Shown here: positions 47,505-60,354 of the stretch, in pieces | How the letters are laid out: each line of letters opens with the position of its first letter | How positions within the stretch are numbered: the first letter of the stretch is position 1 | Assembly: GCA_028386065.3 (NCBI GenBank) | Contig: JAKUCV010004460.1 | Coordinates: forward strand, 19,138 to 83,137 | Source of the DNA: Turnera subulata | Lineage: Eukaryota > Streptophyta > Magnoliopsida > Malpighiales > Passifloraceae | Direction: 5' to 3' | DNA length: 64,000 nt | Program-made: the position numbers and the translations under genes | The notes under the pieces: generated by a model | Seen by the model: only the letters and a program-made list of their open reading frames with translations | The model's database searches: none | Told to the model about the DNA's origin: nothing

Positions 47505-50500
47505 ATATTTGGGCCTTCCTCTAGGCGCTAACATGAAGAAGAGTGCTAGCTGGTCCCCTGTGGTTGAGAAATTCAAGAAAAAATTAAAAAGCTGGAAGAC
47601 AAGGTTTCTTTCCTTTGTAGGAAGGGTCCTTTTGATAAAAGTGACACTCTCATCTCTCCCTCTCTATTATATGTCTCTTTTCAGGGTACCTGCAGGTGTA
47701 CGTTAAAAATTGATACAAATTCAAAGGAATTTTTTATGGAGTGGATGCCAACAAAAAAGGAAGATGTGCTGGGTATCTTGGGACAAAGTGGCGAGGCCTA
47801 AGGAGTTCGGTGGTTTAGGTATCGACTCATTACTTATCAAAAATAATAGCCTTTGTTTCAAGTGGTATTGGAGATTTTGTCAAAAGGAGGAGTCTGTTTG
47901 GAGAAAATTCATCGAGGCAAAGTGCCTGCAGAATTCCGGGAAGTATGAACCGGTGTTTTGTCACCAAAAAATGTCCAGCTTGTGGAGAAATGTGATCCGT
48001 TGCTCTGATGATAGAAGCATGCCGAACTTGTCCTTGAAAGCCCATCTTTCTATTCAGGTGGGATCCAGCTCTTTTCTTTCTCTTTGGCATGATAGATGGT
48101 GCCCCCTTGGTGCTCTCAGTTCTACCTTCCTAAGATTATTTTCAGTTTGTACCCTACAGGATGGCTCTCTTCGAGACTTTTCCATGCTGTCACCTTTGTC
48201 TCAAGCTAATATATGGAGGAGGGACCTTTATGATTGGGAAAAGGATTCATGTAGAAGAATTGATGCCGACCTGCAGCTCGTTTCCTTGGACCCAAATTCG
48301 GAGGATAGATGGTTATGGGGCTCCAACAAGGATCGGTCTTTTTCTGTAAAAGCAGGTAAGGATACCATCATTCACGCCACCATGCAGATTGTAAAACCAC
48401 CCAATATATGGATGAATCTGTGCCCACCAAAAATAGAATGCTTCATGTGGCAGTTACTAAATGGAGGGGTGGCAGTTAGAGAAAATCTAGTCAAAAGGGG
48501 GATCTTGCCGAATAATCAGGGACTCTGTATTTTCTGTTCACAAGTGATGGAATCAGCAGATCATTTGTTTCTTCACTGTCATTTCTCTTGGCTTTTCTAC
48601 AGTAAGGTTTGTCATTGGTAGGGTGTAAATTGGTTGGCTCCTCAAGCAATCAATCAGTGGCTTTTTCAGTGGCCTTGTGAAACGCCCGTGTCCCAATTTA
48701 TTAATATAAATTACAAATTAATTATAAATTGACCAAATTGCCCTTATCATTCCCGGGACACCCGTATCCCAAATTATTCATTAAAGAATATACATCATGT
48801 GAAGTGACCAAAATGCCCTTCTACCCGGGATACAATATCAACAACAAAATCAATGAACATTTATACAACAAATTACACAACAACGAGTATGCAGCGGAAG
48901 TCTGATACATAAACAAATATGAATGTAATGCACCCTATGGATCCGACCCGAGGAGAGGAAAGCACCGCCACCTGCTGATATGCTCTTCTGATCATCGATC
49001 AGCTAACCTGTATAAAACTGTGAGGGGGTGAGACCAACCACTGTCTCACCGCAGACAAATAAACCAATAATATACAAAACAAATCAACTACAAGTACACC
49101 GGCAATGGCAACAGCAAACACAGAGCACAACAATTCACAATACATAACACCAGTCATCACCAGACTTCAACCATCACTATCATTACTTATATTATTATCT
49201 TTGTTATTAAGGTTAAGTATTTTATTTAGGGCCCTCTACTGTGTGCGTCGAGCTCGGTCCCGTCTCATGAGACAACCAGGCACGAAGCCCAAATAAACCA
49301 GGCACGAAGCCCAAATAAACCAGGCATGAAGCCCAAACATATCCAGAGAGAGAGAGAGACAGAGAGAAAGAGCGAAGTAGAAAGGGGGAGATAGAAAGAG
49401 GGAGGTAGAACCGGCCATCACAGGCCCACATGCTAACCCGCATGCCATCCCGAGGGGTACTGCTACCCGCTCGAACCAACCGGTCAACAGCCCCACAGTA
49501 GACTTCATTACAATTCGTTATTCTCATTTATTCTTTAAGAGTTGTACCATACGTTATGATTCAACAGTGTTGTGTGGAATTTAATATCTCATTTTCAAGT
49601 CCGGGCCTCCAGCCCACAGACCACCACACAAACACAAATCCATAAATCATGTTATTTAGCATAACAAACAAACATGCTCAACTGGCATAACATATTACAC
49701 CGGCACACAATTCACTTAATCAGGCATACCGCATCAAAGATATCATCAATATATACACTTTGCAATTAACAACATCAACACATCAAGCAAGCATGCATAC
49801 AGCATTCAAGACCAGCAATTAATACCACTTTATATACCAAAACAATTAACCGAGCATTGTAGGCATTAATGCATACAAAGGTTTATAAGTCCTCACCTGG
49901 GCCATATTAATTGCCCCGGAAACTGAAGCCTTGCTCTGCCCGACACATCCTATAGTCGTAGCATCCTACGAATGTACACATCACATAAGTTGCTTACTCA
50001 GGTCAACAGAATGAACATGCTAATGATATGTTCTTGAACTTAAACCGTACACTAGGCCCGTTACTAAGAGATCCGGGTCTAAGCCTACATCAAATCAAGG
50101 TTTTATACTAGGGCGCAAAACCCACCTTTAAACCCCCGTTATACCCGTTGGTTTTGTAGCCCGATTGTTATGAAGTCCATATTAGCATTTAAGGTTCAAC
50201 GTATAGCTACCGAACCTAAAACCAAGACCAATCCGATTCCAACTCAAAGTAACCAATTTTATAAATAGACGATGTTGGACATGCAAAAACTCTTTAAAAA
50301 CTGGACAATCCATTTGGGAACCAAAAGCATGGAAAACAAAGTTTTATGGTGCCAATCCCCAAGGCAAATCTACTAAACTGGAAAAAGAATTCTTTTGAGT
50401 TTTTAATCTTGCATTGAAACACATCAAAAGTCATTATTACCTCCTTCTCACACTTAGCGTAAATTAGTGTCTAGTAAATGTAATTATTTAGTATAACTAA

Positions 50501-52476
50501 AGCACCTTCATATGATGATTCGATGGAAATGAATTTCAAACAAAGTAAGCCCATGTGAGACGCACTCTTACGGACTTGATACAAATACGCACAAAGGTAA
50601 TGTTGTCTACCAAGGTTTTTAATACTCTACCCGGCCACAAGTGGCAACCACATGTTCAGCCACGCCAACGATGCAACACAAGGCCAGAAATTCCCAACTA
50701 CCCGCAGAACAACACTGCCCCCATACAAGACCAGCAACAATTCCATCGAAATAAAAAGTAGGCAGGCAGAACCTTACCCGTTTAAGGGCTCGGCTCAGAC
50801 ATGGGATCACGACATCGAAAATCCATCCACTGGGAAGCAAACTCGATCAAGCACCAACTGAGTGCAACACGCAGCCCGACTTCCTCAACCAATACCACAA
50901 ACAAGCGTGGACAGCAACTCAAGTCCAACAAATAAAATCTGTTAGAAAAGGTAGAAAATGAAAAAGAAAGGAAGGAGGGACTGAATGATTAAGGGACTTC
51001 GGGTCCTTACCCGATTGAGCTACCAATCCGTTGCCCAAAAGAAAAAGAAACCCAACTACACAAACTCACGGTCGGAAGCAAAAGCGCAAGCCCGACCACC
51101 ACCAATGTCCCACACAGCCGCAAACAGCAAAAATCCGGCGAAATTCCGCCACACACACAGACCCGCCATCGTCCGAGCACAAGCAAGTAACACCAACGAC
51201 AAGGCACAGCACACACAAAACTCCAATCAAAACCGACACAGAGAAAAGAAGAAGAAGAAAGCAAGAGGAAAGAAATTGGCTCGTTGGCTCACCGGACCAG
51301 ACGGCGGCGCATGGACGACGATGGCGGCAGGTTCGAGTTCTCACGCCTCAGGTCCTCAGCCGTTCGTCCTCCTCGGTTGTGCCTCCTCTCTACCTCGATG
51401 CAGCGACGGCGGCAACTTCGAGTGGCGCACGACGGCGAGAGGAGGAAGACGAAGAGACGATGATGACGAGAGGAAAGACTGGGCGGCGGCAGCTTGATTG
51501 ATGGGGAAGAGGAGTTGAGAAAGAAAGGCAAGCCAAAGAGAGCATCGGGTTCAGCCGTCGGGAGAGTAGAGAAGAAAGAAAAGAAAAGAGAGGAGGGAGG
51601 GAGAAAGAAATGACGTTTATATCCCTAGTCAAACCCTAGGATTCGGCCGAACACAAAACGGCGTCATTTTGGCTAAACGATGTCGTTTTACCTTTCCCAA
51701 CTTCTCAGGTCAACGCGCCTATGCGACCTAGTCAAAGAACCAGCTTCCATTGAGTTTAAAGCCTTGACACCCCAAAACTACGTAGTTTTAATAAAACTAC
51801 TATGTACTCTTTGTTTTACCCCGTAACTCCCGTCGTACTCACAGAAACCGACTAAGAATTAATTCCAAAAGTAATAAAATATTCCAAGGAGAATAAATTT
51901 ATAACAATAATAATTTTCTTGACATAAAGTACCCGAAAATTCTTCGAGGGTAAAATTGGAATAAAATTTCAAAAAAAAAAATTAGAAAATCCCATAGAAA
52001 TTAAATACTGAAAATTCGGGGCGTTACACCTTGGTTGGAGGATTCTAAGCTAAGAAGATCTATATGGATGCTGCTGGGGTACTCTGTTTTTTTGTCATTA
52101 TGGACAGCGAGGAACAAGAAATTTTTCAACTATGAAGCTGTAAATTGGGAATGTCTCTTTGATATAACGGTCACTAGAGTCTTTTGGTGGATTAAAGCTC
52201 TACAACCGGATTTTCCCCACTCCCATTATAGCATCCTTGCATCTGTTGATGTCCTCAGACACTGGCAGGGAGTGCACAGACGATTTATGTGATGTTTTGT
52301 CTATTTTCTGTTCATTCTACTTAATTGCCATGATGCTTGTGTCTGGCTCCTTATAGTTTCTGCATTGGTTCTACTAGTACCTGTCATATGCTCTATGACT
52401 AGGGTCCTTTCATCTTTATATGTGTATGAGATATTCATTTTATGAATAAAAGTCTCAATTAGCATTAAAAAAAAAA
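47505..52476 (+). mobile_element. LINE-3: 5'-truncated plus-strand LINE nested in LINE-C
   Basis: It lies opposite to LINE-C. Its own sequence is 47505-48677 plus 52029-52476, about 1.6 kb. It starts inside RT (YLGLPLGANMKK, SFVGRVLLIKVTLSSLPLYYMS), has a stop at 47704-47706, and continues in 47710-48621 (QIQRNFLWSGC, zf-RVT CIFCSQVMESADHLFLHC). After a nested LTR element it ends in 52035-52292 (SLWTARNKKFF, VTRVFWWIKALQPDF) and a poly(A) at 52466-52476. It is close to LINE-2. LINE-C resumes on both sides with only about 3 bp shared (gga), so the target duplication is very short. Confidence 0.85.
48673..52033 (-). mobile_element. 3.35-kb solo-LTR-like element nested in LINE-3
   Basis: Element 48678-52028 (3351 bp), flanked by ccttg at 48673-48677 and 52029-52033. 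It starts TGAAACGCCC and its reverse complement starts TGTAACGCCCC, so the ends are TG...CA with ~10-bp imperfect inverted repeats. There are no gag-pol domains. On the minus strand a TATA-like GGATATAAACG lies near 51620, followed by a C/T-rich leader, suggesting a minus-strand LTR promoter. The size and non-coding content fit a solo LTR of a large-LTR Gypsy family or a non-autonomous LTR element. Basic, Pro/Lys-rich frames at 50985-51501 look fortuitous. Confidence 0.75.
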
Positions 52477-52479
52477 AGG

Positions 52480-54909
52480 AGCATGATGTAAGTTGGAATA
52501 GCTGATAGTACAGCTTTAATCAGTGTTTCCCTTCTTGCATGTGACAATAGATTACCCCTCCATGAACTTAACTTGCTTCTAACTCTTTCCATCACGAATT
52601 GAAGAGTCTTGTTCCTTAATCTTCCCCACCAGGTTGGGATACCTAAATAGCTTTCATTATCTTCAGCAACTTCAACCTCGATTGCATCACAGATCGCTTT
52701 CCTCCTCTCCACTGTGGTATTGCTACTGAAATATGCTTTTGACTTATTGTAATTGATCATCTGTCCAGACTCCTTACTGTATTCATGAACAATCTTCAGG
52801 AGTCCATTTGCATCTTCAATAGTGGCTTCACCAAAAAGTACGGTATCATCTACATAAAAAAATGTGGGTGATAAGAGGGCAATATCTATTCATCTGGAAA
52901 CCTTGGATTTGGCGCTCCAGGAATCCCTTCTCCAATCTTCTGGATAAACCCTCTGATGCAAGTATAAATAGATAGGGGGACAGGGGGTCTCCCTGTCTTA
53001 ATCCCCTCGAAGGACAGAAAAAATCTGTAGGTTTTCATTTACCATCACAGCAAATTTGACTGTAGTCACACAACTCATGATAATCTGAATCCACTTTTCC
53101 GCAAAACCAAAGCACCGTAGTACCTCCTCCAAGTATCTCCACTCCAATTTAGCATATGCTTTACTTACATCGAGTTTAAGCATAATATTTTGGTACTTCC
53201 CTTTACCTCTATGCCTCATTGAATGAAGAGCTTCGTGGGTGATCAGGATGTTATCATGTATGCTTCTTCCTGGAACGAAAGCTGCCTGGGTCTTAGAAAT
53301 AAGACTTGGGAGCCATCTCTTCAATCTATTTGTGAGACATTTGGAAAAAACTTTGTACACATAGTTACAACAACTTATTGGTCTAAAATGGTCCAAACTC
53401 TCAGGGACTTTCACCTTAGGAATCAGTGAGATAAAGGTGGTATTTAATTCTGTCAAGAGATATCCAGTGTGTAGAAAACTTCGCAGCGCAGCCACCAGGT
53501 CCTCTTTCAAAATCTCCCAATATCTTTGAAAAAACACCCCTTGGAAACCATCGGGTCCAGGGGCCTTTCCAGGCCCCATAGAAAGCACTGCCTCCTTAAC
53601 TTCCTCTTCCGTAAAATCAGCAAGCAGATTAGCATTCATCTCTTCACTAACCAACCTCGGGATTAAGTCTTTAACTCCTCTGAAGGAACAGAGCCATTAG
53701 ACGAATACACTTGCTGGAAATGCCTAACAACCTCTCCTTGAATGAGAGTGGGATCATCCAACCATTCTCCCCTTGCATCCTTTAGCTTCGTTATCTTGTT
53801 TTTGGACCTTCTTTGCACAGTTGTAGTATGAAAAATTTTGTATTTCTATCCCCTGCAGTGATCCATTTAACTCTGGCCTTCTGAGCCCAGAATACTTCCT
53901 CCATCTTCCATTCTTTTTCTAGGATACCCAGTACCTCCCTTTCCTTATCCCGAATCTGGTCCGTGAATGGTAAACTTTGTAGTTTTTTTAGTTCCTCTTG
54001 CAATCCTTCTATAACCCTTCTACTATTATTTTGCTTTCCTCTTCTCCACTTTTGTAAGTCCTTTCTGGTCAGCTTGATTTTTTGTGCCACTTTAAATTGC
54101 CTTGAGCCTTGAATAGTATTACTCCAAGCTTTCCTGACTATCTCTTCATTACCTTCTTCCTCCAGCCATCTGGCATCAAAAATGAACCTGTTGCGCCCTC
54201 TTATTTCGCTGTCATTTATATTCAGCACCAACGGTCGGTGGTCTGACCCGATCATAACTTCGTTGCTAAGTACAACATCTGGCCATGCTAATCTCCACTC
54301 TACATTAGCCACCGCCCTATCCAACTTGGCAACAATGTTATTCACCCCCGTTCGCTTGTTAGACTAGGTGTAATTGTTGCCTTTGCACTCTAGTTCTAGC
54401 ATTTTGTTGTTGTTCAAAAATTCAGCAAAGTCCTTTGTTTGGGAAGGGCTCACCCCGATACCTCCTTCCTTATCCTCACAATCTAACAGAGCATTAAAAT
54501 CCCCAATTACTAACCAACCCACCCCAGCTGCAAGTCGTAGCGAATCCATCTTCCTCCAAAAAGCTGGTCTGTCTTCTTTTCTAGGAGGACCATACACTAG
54601 CATACACTCAAAAGCCAAACCACCTTCCAACTGTATTCCAATGTGGATATAATTCCTGCATTTTGCAAGACATTGGCACTGTACATCATCTCCCCACCAT
54701 ATTACCAATCCACCAGATTGACCTACAGGATCTTCATAAATTGCATTCTTCATTCCCAGGATTTTCCTCTTTTTTTCTAAATTCTGTTGTTTCTGCTTGG
54801 TTTCAATTAAACATATAACTACTGGCCTGAATTTTGCTTTCAGATCCAATAATCTATTTCGGGTAAGTGAACTACCCAACCCTCAGCAATTCCACACCAA
54901 TAGAGACAT
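52480..54909 (-). pseudogene. LINE-C ORF2, endonuclease and RT part, broken
   Basis: ORF2 probably began at the ATG at 54909-54907. A TGA follows about eight codons later, in the conserved WNC-x-GLG motif. The endonuclease continues in 54879-54364 (CLIETKQKQ, GDFNALLDCEDKEGG) and 54345-53791 (KLDRAVAN, GSDHRPLVL). Reverse transcriptase follows in 53654-52998 (GPGKAPGPDGFQGVFFQ, DHFRPISCCNYVYKVFSK, KLDVSKAYAKLEW) and loses its frame just before the QGDPLSP motif. The thumb part is in 52760-52480 and is cut there by LINE-3. Endonuclease nicks target DNA and RT primes from the nick. Several stops and frameshifts make it non-functional. Confidence 0.83.
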
Positions 54910-55376
54910 AGCTCTAACTTAACTCAAGACAAAGCATGAGAACTAAAAACTGCTCTTGTTAAAGAGAACTCACAGTGAAATTCAAAGATTTGCAGCAGTA
55001 ACCCACAATTGTCCCCTGCAGATACTCCTCTTCCCTACACTATCTCACAGCCATGAAGCTTCATTTTGAAGTATTGTTGAAGAGAAGCCTTCCCATGACA
55101 GCAAGGCAGCATAACGCAGTCTTCACATGAAGTTACCCCATCTCCGGTCGAAAACTCCGACCAAAGTTACCGTTGCTGAGATTATTTTGTACTTTTTGCC
55201 CGTTGGCACAAAGTTCAAAAGAGAGCGTTTTTGGCTTTCAAATATCTTAAGCATATGCTTCGTTGTTGTGTTATATAGTATTTTGCATTCTCTAAAATCA
55301 CCATGATTTTGTGATGATGGCGTGTGTATTCCCTTTTGGTAAAAGAATTTTTTTTTTTTGTTCTTCCTAAGGGGAT

Positions 55377-55594
55377 TGTTACACCAGAAAGGTTGTAACT
55401 GCAATTAAGAGAGCACTGTAACTAAGAACAAAAGGGAAGGAGGAATGAACTCGTATATTCCAGAACAATAATGCCTGTACATCCATGCTGGACACTATTT
55501 ATACTCTCAGTGTTTAGCCTACTACATGTATTTCACTAATCCAACTAGGCTACTAATACGACACAGCATACAAAGCTGAGACGGTGTCGTATCA
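55377..55594 (-). repeat. Gypsy 3' LTR (only copy)
   Basis: TG...CA termini, with a polypurine tract adjacent on the internal side. It contains 'ctatttatactctc', a possible TATA region on the plus strand reading. No matching copy was found near 60.4 kb. Confidence 0.8.
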
Positions 55595-55815
55595 ACACCC
55601 CCTTCTTAAAGAATCAAGAACATCATTCTTCAAACGGCTAACAGTGCACTACAAATTTAGTCTATCAACCATCCAGCATTACAATCAGGCCACAACCATA
55701 GCGAAACCAAGGCACTACCTCCCAACCACATTACAAACGAACCATGAAACCAACATAGATGAACAGAAACACTACCAGACCAAATGTGGCTATAACCTCA
55801 CATACTACATCCAAT

Positions 55816-57471
55816 TCAACTATCAAAGTCAGGAAAACGAGCCATAATCTCATCAGACCACTCCCAAGTAGCTTCAGAAGGTGAAAAACCAGCCCAATGA
55901 ATTAACCACTTAGTGATAGTAGAACCACTTCTGCGAGCTGGTTTGCGCTCCAAGATTGCAGCAGGTACTAGAGATCTTTCTTCAACAAAACAGGGAAGAG
56001 CACTGGAAGCTCCCATCATATGACCATGAGCAAGCTTCAATTGAGAAACATGGAAAACGTTGTGTATCTGAGCTCCAGCAGGCAACTGTAGCCTATAGGC
56101 TACTGCTCCAACCTTTTCAATTATCTTGTAAGGCCCGAAATATCTTGGAGACAGCTTGTGAAACACCCTTCGTTGGAAAGTATGTTGACGATAAGGCTGT
56201 AACTTCAGAAATACCCAGTCTCCAACAACAAAGATGCATTCACTGCGGTGTCGATCAGTTTGTGATTTCATTCGCCCCTGTACTTTCAGCAGCTGCTGCT
56301 TAAGGAGTTGAATTGTATCTTCCCTGTCCAAAAGAGTACGGTCCAACACTTCATTCTCTGAATCGCCAGGAAGATAAGGAATATGTACCGGTGGAGCAAT
56401 TCCATACAAGGCCTGGAAAGGGGTACATTGCAAAATAGAGCAGAATGTAGTATTGTACCACATTTCAGCCAAGGGCAGCCACTTCGTCCACTCTTTTGGT
56501 TTGGTACCAGTAGTACAACGCAGGTATTGCTCCAAGCTGCGATTAACAACTTCGGTTTGACCATCTGTCTGTGGATGGTAAGCCGAGGAATAATGCAAGT
56601 CCACCCCATGCACTCGGAATAGCTTCTTCCAAAACTTACTCAAGAAGACTGCATCCCGATCAGACACTATAACCATTGGCATCCCATGCAACTTAACCAC
56701 TGAATCCAAGAAGACCTGTGCCACTAATGAGGCAGAATAAGGATGAGGTAGTGCACAAAAATGTGCATACTTGGTTAATCTATCTACAACCACTAGAATG
56801 ACTTCTTTCCCATTAGATTTTGGCAGCCCCTCAATGAAGTCCATAGAAATATGTGTGAACAAAGATTCTGGTAATGGCAAAGGTTGCAATAGCCCTGGAG
56901 TTGAAACTCTCTCATATTTGTTTTGTTGGCAAACAACGCAACTGCGAATAAACTCCCGAACTTGCTTATTAAGCCCTTTCCACCACAACAAACTCTTCAA
57001 CCTCTTAATTGTTGGTGTAACACCAGAGTGTCCTCCCCATGAACTCGAATGAAAGAGTTCAATAAGGCGATGCTGTAGCAATTGATCACTCCCGACAACA
57101 AGCTTTCCTTTTCGGCGAAGTAACCCATCTCGCCAAGCAAATTTGCCTAAGACGGAAGGCGTCAGCTGCTGAAATTCCTGTAATTTGGCAACCATCAAAG
57201 GGTCTTTGTTCCAACTTTGCTTAATTTCTGTTAACAAGGTAGAATCCAAACTCGACACCAGCATAGTATAAAGAGCAGCACCTTGTATGCGTGAAAGTGC
57301 ATCGGCTGCAGCATTGTCCTGCCCACGTTTATACACAATTTCGTAATCCATAGCTAGCAATTTGGCCAGCCATGTAGATTGACTAATTGTGGTCAATTTC
57401 TGTTCCAGAAGATACTTTAGACTTCTGTGATCGGTGCGGATGATGAAATGGCGATCTAACAAATACTGCTG
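55816..57471 (-). pseudogene. Gypsy RNase H end, integrase and chromodomain
   Basis: An open 548-codon frame follows the TGA at 57472-57474. It starts with the end of RNase H (RTDHRSLKYLLEQK, DALSR). The integrase zinc-binding H...H...CxxC (HSSSWGGHSGVTP, SCVVCQQNK) and the core follow, with its acidic residues in HISMDFIEGLP, IVSDRDAVF and QTDGQTEVVNRSLEQ. Near the C-terminus is a chromodomain-like segment (KWLIHWAGFSPSEATWEW), which in chromoviruses steers integration to heterochromatin. The frame ends at 55816 before the polypurine tract. It is labelled pseudogene because it has lost continuity with the upstream polyprotein. Confidence 0.85.
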
Positions 57472-60354
57472 TCATTTTTCCACTGCAAACAACACTGCCA
57501 ACAACTCCTTTTCGTAGACAAAAAGAGCTTGGTGTTTGGGAGAAAGAGCGCGACTTGCATAAGCAATAGGATGCTCATTTTGCATCAAAACTGCTCTGAT
57601 TCCCACCCCGGATGCATCTGTTTCCATCACAAAAGGCTCTTCAAAATTTGGAAGAGCTAACACAGGGGCAAATACTAAAGCTTGCTTCAGCTGGTCAAAA
57701 GCGGTTTGAGCATTAGAATCCCAAACAAAAGCATCCTTCCTAGTCAGATCGTGCAAAGGCCGAGCAATTGTACCGAAATGGCGTATAAATCTCCTGTAAT
57801 AACTGGCCAAACCCAGGAAGCTGCGCAACTGTTTCAAATTCCCAGGAATAGGCCACTTTTGTACTGTAGAGATCTTGCTGGGGTCAGTTTTGACACCCGC
57901 GGCAGAAATAAAATGCCCCAGATATTCCACTTTATGAGTGACAAAAACACACTTACTTTTCTTCAAGAAGAGAGCATTATCCCTTAAAATTCCAAAGACA
58001 TGCCGAAGGTGTTCCAAATGTGAAGCTGTACCCTTGCTGTAAATGAGAATATCATCAAAGAAGATCAGCACAAACTTCCTAAGAAATTTCTGGAACAACT
58101 TATTCATCAAAATCTGGAATGTCGCTGGTGCATTGGTGAGCCCAAACGGCATTACCACAAATTCCTAATGCCCTTCATGACTGCGGAATGCAGTTTTGTG
58201 AACATCTTCCGGCGCCATTCGTATCTGGTGATAACCGGAACGCAAGTCCAGCTTGGAAAAAATAGTGGCACCATGGAGCTCGTCAATTAACTCATCAATC
58301 ATAGGAATAGGGAAACGATCCTTAACCGTCTTACTGTTTAAAGCATGATAATCAATGCACATCCGCCATATACCATCCTTCTCCTTAACCATCACAATAG
58401 GGGAAGCATAAGGGCTATTACTTGGGCGTATAACTCCCTGATCCAACAGTTCTTGAACCATCTTTTCTATTGCATCCTTCTGTATATTGGAGTGTTTGTA
58501 AGGCCGCAAATTAATAGGTGAGGTACCCTCAATCAAAGGAATTCGGTGCTCATGCTCTCTGTAGGGTGGAAGGGATTGGGGCTCGTCAAACAAATCAGCA
58601 AACTCACCCAATAATTCTTGTAGAGAGTCAGTAGAAGAATCTGTCACCTGCAAATCCGAAGTTGAGGGTGGTACCTGTCCTGGTACAGGACCTATCGGCG
58701 CATTCTCTTGCATAGATACTGAAGGAGGAACTGCGAAATTAGATTGAGGGACCATCAGCAAGCTGCAGCACTGCAATGGAACAAGTTGATCTGGGGCTGC
58801 CAACATTTTAGTCAACTGATCAGCATCAATTTGCATTAGAGGAGAATCTGGTATACCATGCACAACTACTTTCTGTCCCTGAACCCAAAAAGTGAGCTGC
58901 AAGTTGGAAAAATTCCACAACGTGTCCCCCAACGATTCGAGCCAATCTGTGCCCAAAACCATATCATATCCACCAATATCCACTACAAAAAAAATCACCA
59001 TGAAGTGACGGCCCCCTAATTTCCATGGAAAGTTCTTGCACATAAAATCACAAAACAATTGAGTACCACCTGGGATAGCTACCTTTTGAGGTGAGATAGG
59101 AGATAAACCTGAACCAAGGCGTGCTGCAGTATTAGAATCTAAATAGGAGTAAGAAGCACCAGTGTCGATCAAGGCATATAAAATCTTCTTGCCAGACATA
59201 ACTCTCACACGCATCCTTTTCCCCCCAAAGGTGCCTGACAATGCAAAAGCAAACAATTCATGAGCAAAAGTATCTAAGTCATCCATATCTGCAGGCTGAA
59301 CCGCATACAACCACTCATTGCCAGACAACTCAATATCCCCTGCATCATGCTCGCCACCCACTTCTAACAAAAAGAATTGTCTCTGTTTGCACTTATGCCC
59401 CGGAGTGTAGCTCTCTCGACAGTAAAAGCAAAGGCCTTTCTTCCGAAGTTCATCACGAACTTTTGGGTCAATTTTAGTACCTACCCGAACAGGTTGTTTG
59501 GTAGTTGTCAGCCTTGTGTGTTGCATAGGTCGAGTAGTAGGAGTGAGCAGTGGCGCACTCGGACGTTGCAGACCCGGTGATGACAACCCACGCAATCTCC
59601 TTGCCTCAAAAACTTTGGCCACACTATAAGCTTCACGAACCGTACGAGGCCGTCTCAATGTAACCTCATCCTGTAAATCCTCACGCAACCCCCCAACAAA
59701 ATGACTCAGAGCCAATTCAGGTGACAAGTTTGGTAACCTAGCCACCAAAGAATCGAAACGCTGCAGGTAAGTATCCAAATCCCCATGCTGCTGATGATTT
59801 TTTAGTGCAACCCCTGGGTCATCAAAGACAGTACACCCAAACCGTTCTGCAAGTGCTACAGCGAGCTCCGGCCAGGTAAGAGGTGAATAGTAATCACGAT
59901 TGCGAAGAAATCCATGGTACCATCTTAAGGCATCACCCTCCAGATTATAAACGACGTAACGAAGTCGCTCTGCATCAGAAATACGCTCCATATCAAAGAA
60001 ATTCTGGCATTGAAAGAACCAGGTTTCAATATCATGACCATTAAACACCGGAAATCCACAACCGCGGTAATTGACTACCCGAGAATCCAAATGTCTCTGA
60101 ACCGGGTCACCAGGCCGAAAAGCATCGAGTCGAGTCGTAGAAAAGAACTGACTCGCTGGAATGTATGTAGAGTGCAGCGGAGCCCTGGTTAGTGGAGGGC
60201 CCGAAAACGGCAAAGATGAAGAGATACCACTCGAAGCTATCCCCGTCAGCGTAGGAATTGGAGGAAAATCAGTTGGACCACTACCCGTAGGTAAACCAGC
60301 GGCTGAAGTCACCGGTAGAAACGCCGATGAAGCTGGAGCAGAGGAAAATGGCAT
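57472..60354 (-). pseudogene. Gypsy gag, protease and RT, with one internal stop
   Basis: 60354-58168 is open: gag (FFQCQNFFDMERISDAERL, LEGDALRWYHGF) at residues about 115-260, a zinc knuckle (CFYCRESYTPGHKC) near 310-325, an aspartic protease site (ALIDTGASYSYLD) near 395, then RT (SPIVMVKEKDG, MCIDYHALN, FSKLDLRSGYHQI). A TAG at 58165-58167 falls in the conserved region just before the VMPFGLTNAPATF motif. RT continues to 57475 with the catalytic FFDDILIYS, the connection, and the start of RNase H (METDASGVGI), where TGA at 57472-57474 sits at a normally Trp position. The gag start at 60354 is the first Met and gag looks full length. Confidence 0.87.

Larger units (their letters stand above)
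45839..55265 (-). mobile_element. LINE-C: minus-strand LINE with nested insertions
   Basis: The element runs on the minus strand from a 5' end at 55252 to a poly(A) seen as T at 45852-45866, and is flanked by perfect 13-bp repeats atatgcttcgttg (45839-45851 and 55253-55265). Its own sequence is 52477-55252 plus 45852-47504, about 4.4 kb; the middle belongs to LINE-3 and a solo LTR. Near the 3' end an RNase H-like tail is suggested around 46150-45920. The 5' 340 bp before ORF2 are non-coding, and no ORF1 is present, so the copy is probably 5'-truncated. Confidence 0.87.

Noticed and set aside
50985..51501. Lys/Arg/Pro-rich frames of 156-170 codons in the 3.35-kb LTR-like element
   Set aside because: They overlap in two frames in purine-rich leader-like sequence opposite to the probable LTR promoter and match no family.
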